Translations under genes and position numbers: made by a program
Shown here: positions 32,331 to 34,014 of the stretch, piece by piece
Position numbering within the stretch: the stretch's first letter is position 1
Layout of the letters: every line of letters starts with the position of its first letter
Notes under the pieces: model-generated
The model's input: the letters and a program-made list of their open reading frames with translations, nothing else
Database searches by the model: none
What the model was told of the DNA's origin: nothing
Assembly (NCBI GenBank): GCA_025965315.1
Contig: JAOPXD010000123.1
Coordinates: 1-34,014 of the forward strand
Length of the DNA stretch: 34,014 bases
Direction: 5' to 3'
DNA from: Marmoricola sp.
Lineage (GTDB): Bacteria > Actinomycetota > Actinomycetes > Propionibacteriales > Nocardioidaceae

Positions 32331-32347
32331 AGTCAACAGTGTTGACC
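32331..32347. promoter_or_regulatory. Island operator copy 7
   Basis: The inner 15 bases GTCAACAGTGTTGAC are perfect; both outermost bases differ, giving 15 of 17 matches. It lies midway between the TetR start (82 bases) and the esterase start (81 bases). The -35-like arms face both genes, but no clear -10 lies 18 bases on. Confidence 0.7.
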
Positions 32348-32428
32348 AACTCGGAGTCTGCGCTCGCCGAACTCGGACGGGACTTGGCCTCAACCGACCT
32401 CCCGACCGCCTCACCGTCAGGAGCCCCC

Positions 32429-33451
32429 GTGTTTGCTGGAACTCTTCAGCGACGAGCCTCGCTCGTTGCGGCAGTCCTACTCGTTGCGGTCGGCCCGTGG
32501 GTTCCGGCGCCGCTACCAAGCGCTCAGGCCGCAGGATCACCGATCTGCGCGAACGTCCCGCCGCAGTTCGCTACCGCGACAGGTGCACGCATCCAGCACC
32601 TCATCATCGACGGGACGCCGGTCGCGGTGCTGTTGCCTCCCGACTACGCGACCTCGAGTCGTAGGTACCGCGTTCTCTACCTGCTCCATGGTGGAACCGC
32701 CGGCATCGACAGCTTCCTGGCGAACTCGGACCTTGTTGCGCGCACGGGTGCGATCCCCAACTCGAAGCAGTTCATCGTCGTCACTCCATACGGCGGCCTC
32801 ACCGGGTTCTACGTCGACTGGGCCGACGGTAGCCACGATTACGAGACCCAGGACATCGGACACGTCATCCCTGCGATCGACCACCTCTACCGGACCATTC
32901 CGACCCGAGCAGGGCGCGCGATCGCCGGCGTCTCGATGGGGGGCTACGGGGCCATGCACTACGCCACCAGCCATCCGGACCTCTTCGGCGCGGTCGGCTC
33001 GCTTTCCGGGGGTCTCGACAACCAGGTGCCCGACGCGATGGCGGTATTCCTGCTCGCAACCCAGACCGAGCGGCAATGTGAGGACGGAGTTCCGGCCAGC
33101 AAGGTCGCTCCCTTCGGCATGTTCGGGAATCCGCTCACCGATGCGCCGCGCTGGCGCGCGGCGAACCCGGTTGCGAACGCCGGCAAGCTCATCGGGATGG
33201 ATGTCTACCTGACTGCGGGAACCGGGCTGCCGTGCGACGCAGGCGACCTCAGTTCCATCGCATCGGATCCAACGGCATCCGCGGTCGAGACGATCGTGGG
33301 CCAGACCACCCTTGAGATGGACCTGGCACTGAACATTGCCCGGGTAGCGCACACCTACCTTCCTCGACCTTGTGGCATCCACAGCGAGCGGTATTTCACT
33401 CCGGAGCTGGACAAATACATCGTCCACCTCGTTGCGGTCTGGTCAGGTTGA
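32429..33451 (+). CDS. Secreted esterase (PF00756, antigen-85/esterase-D-like)
   Basis: A 340-residue exported alpha/beta hydrolase of the esterase-D/antigen-85 group, which hydrolyses or transfers acyl esters outside the cell. GTG 32429 follows CAGGAG at five bases. The signal peptide is RRASLVAAVLLVAVGPWVPAPLPSAQAAG, cut near AQA-A. RVLYLLHGGTAGIDSF supplies the oxyanion region; the nucleophile is Ser169 in AGVSMGGYGAMHYA; CGIHSERYF near the C-terminus may hold the catalytic His. It is the only secreted enzyme in the island and could free the substrate from an ester before uptake by the lipoprotein at 9829. That link is inferred. Confidence 0.87.
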   Translation: MFAGTLQRRASLVAAVLLVAVGPWVPAPLPSAQAAGSPICANVPPQFATATGARIQHLIIDGTPVAVLLPPDYATSSRRYRVLYLLHGGTAGIDSFLANSDLVARTGAIPNSKQFIVVTPYGGLTGFYVDWADGSHDYETQDIGHVIPAIDHLYRTIPTRAGRAIAGVSMGGYGAMHYATSHPDLFGAVGSLSGGLDNQVPDAMAVFLLATQTERQCEDGVPASKVAPFGMFGNPLTDAPRWRAANPVANAGKLIGMDVYLTAGTGLPCDAGDLSSIASDPTASAVETIVGQTTLEMDLALNIARVAHTYLPRPCGIHSERYFTPELDKYIVHLVAVWSG

Positions 33452-33559
33452 ACAGCGCTCATGGCCGCCGGTGGCGTGTCATTGGAACGGACATGGAGAA
33501 TCACCCCTCAAAGTCTCACAGACCTCTACTCGAGGTCCGGCCGCAAGTACACGCGCCGT

Positions 33560-33584
33560 CGTATCGGACTGGATCTCCGATACG
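33560..33584 (+). terminator. Hairpin downstream of the esterase gene
   Basis: Perfect 9-bp arms CGTATCGGA and TCCGATACG with a 7-base loop, 108 bases after the esterase stop. There is no T tract. It may end the esterase transcript or belong to the recombination region. Confidence 0.45.
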
Positions 33585-33739
33585 AACGCGGCTCACAAGG
33601 CGGGTCGACCGAGGGCAACATTTTGGCAACACAACGGCTGAGAACAGGCCGATTCGACCAACGGCGTCCAACTGTCGGAATGCCACCTGACCTGCACGTT
33701 CGTCGATTATCAACTATTCCAACTCGCCGCCAGTTCCGT

Positions 33740-33774
33740 CTCTCAAGGCGGTAGCGCGGGTTCGAATCCCGTCG
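33740..33774 (+). repeat. Right att-type direct repeat (tRNA-Glu 3' fragment)
   Basis: Thirty-five bases identical to 6462-6496, same orientation, without a 5' tRNA half. Identity stops sharply on both sides: upstream at the anticodon-loop start, downstream after the first two bases of the 3' acceptor strand. The bases that follow (TCGGTG) would not pair with the tRNA-Glu acceptor, so this copy is not functional. Confidence 0.85.
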
Positions 33775-33809
33775 TCGGTGGACGATGGCGCCTCTGACCT
33801 CAGGGCTGC

Positions 33810-34014
33810 CTAGGTTCCAACTCGTTGGCTGCGCCGTTCGATGAAGAGGACGTCGCGCCAGGCGCCTGCCATCGGGCCGTAGGTCATCCGCCCGATCGCG
33901 GTGCGGGTTCCGATCACGTGGAATCCGGCCCTGCGATGGACCGCGAGGCTGGCGGTGTTCTCGGGGAAGATGCCCGACTGGATGGTCCAGATGCCGGCTC
34001 GTTCCGTGGAACTG
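33810..34014 (-). CDS. GNAT acetyltransferase, phosphinothricin-acetyltransferase-like, 5' end outside window
   Basis: The last 67 codons of a GNAT-family N-acetyltransferase. The sequence runs GIWTIQSGIFPENTASLAVHRRAGFHVIGTRTAIGRM, then GAWRDVLFIERRS, matching the C-terminal part of bacterial phosphinothricin/amino-acid N-acetyltransferases (PFNxASLxLHxxxGF and WRDVLLLERRS blocks). Its stop is 35 bases beyond the right tRNA copy, so it belongs to the chromosome on the far side of the island. Confidence 0.85.
   Translation of the reverse strand, partial: SSTERAGIWTIQSGIFPENTASLAVHRRAGFHVIGTRTAIGRMTYGPMAGAWRDVLFIERRSQRVGT

Larger units (their letters stand above)
6462..33774 (+). mobile_element. 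Genomic island of about 27.3 kb at tRNA-Glu
   Basis: The segment is bounded by a perfect 35-bp direct repeat of the tRNA-Glu 3' half. Everything inside is accessory metabolism and its regulators; outside are gltX, tRNAs and a GNAT gene. Many promoters inside carry the same 17-bp palindrome, which does not appear outside. By eye, several inner genes (6926-8778, 9829-11313) use A/T-ending codons more often than gltX. No integrase, excisionase, relaxase or transposase is present, so the element is either immobile now, was mobilised in trans, or lost its integrase. Boundaries are inferred from the repeat only. Confidence 0.75.
33452..33809. other. Right-end noncoding region and island border
   Basis: About 360 bases without a credible gene. 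It holds a perfect 9-bp hairpin (33560-33584), two GGCAACA elements eleven bases apart (33614-33620 and 33625-33631), and the 35-bp tRNA-Glu copy. Open frames here lack ribosome-binding sites and resemble no family. No integrase remnant could be recognised in any frame. Confidence 0.5.

Noticed and set aside
33461..33754. A 97-codon Arg-rich frame near the right end as an integrase remnant
   Set aside because: No Arg-His-x-x-Arg or Tyr active-site context, no ribosome-binding site, and it ends inside the tRNA fragment. It looks like a random open frame in high-GC DNA.
33740..33780. A second functional tRNA-Glu gene
   Set aside because: Only the 3' half is present; no D arm or 5' acceptor strand precedes it, and the following bases break the acceptor stem.
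1..34014. CRISPR array or other regularly spaced short repeats
   Set aside because: The only recurring motifs are the operator, spaced kilobases apart, and the tRNA fragment. No tandem repeat-spacer pattern is visible.

Overview
The window is high-GC actinobacterial DNA. Its GTG starts, apparently leaderless promoters, F420-dependent luciferase-like enzymes and the gltX / tRNA-Gln / tRNA-Glu order suggest a Nocardioides-like member of the Nocardioidaceae. That assignment is by eye and unverified.

Layout. Bases 1-6502 look like ordinary chromosome: a membrane-anchored protein (5' end missing), a 3-methyladenine-glycosylase-like gene broken by one in-frame stop, a secreted protein, a fumarylacetoacetase-family hydrolase overlapping gltX, a CPBP intramembrane protease, tRNA-Gln(CTG) and tRNA-Glu(CTC). 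A perfect 35-bp copy of the tRNA-Glu 3' half (anticodon loop through T arm, 6462-6496) recurs in direct orientation at 33740-33774. The two copies enclose about 27.3 kb that looks like a genomic island inserted at the tRNA. No integrase gene lies between them. After the right copy comes the 3' part of a GNAT acetyltransferase gene, which looks chromosomal.

Island content. The genes resemble a catabolic cluster for an isoprenoid, steroid-like or other lipophilic carboxylic acid. They include an orphan substrate-binding lipoprotein, a frameshifted acyl-CoA synthetase, a CYP51-type P450, a CYP125/142/124-type P450, a fused two-domain acyl-CoA dehydrogenase (FadE34-like), a crotonase without either canonical catalytic Glu, two F420-type luciferase-like monooxygenases, a KstD/fumarate-reductase-type flavoprotein, two SDRs, an SMP-30 protein, two paralogous DAP-dehydrogenase/DapB-like Rossmann enzymes, a secreted esterase and a LuxE-LuxC acyl-reduction pair without LuxA, LuxB or LuxD. 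There are four TetR regulators.

Regulation. The most striking feature is a 17-bp palindrome, TGTCAACASTGTTGACA, found at seven intergenic positions (three perfect copies, four with one or two mismatches), one near almost every transcription unit of the island. Its two arms are back-to-back -35 hexamers (TTGACA on each strand). At three sites a -10-like hexamer lies exactly 18 bp downstream on the plus strand. One bound repressor could therefore silence divergent promoters together. Two of the TetR proteins are close paralogs with the same recognition-helix region, and each sits in a unit controlled by this palindrome, so they are the best candidates for its ligand-responsive repressors. The other two TetR genes each have their own different palindrome beside a copy of the shared operator, which suggests a two-layer circuit.

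Decay. The acyl-CoA synthetase and an alpha/beta hydrolase in the island carry frameshifts, and a chromosomal gene has an in-frame stop. Either the locus is partly decaying or a few bases are misread.
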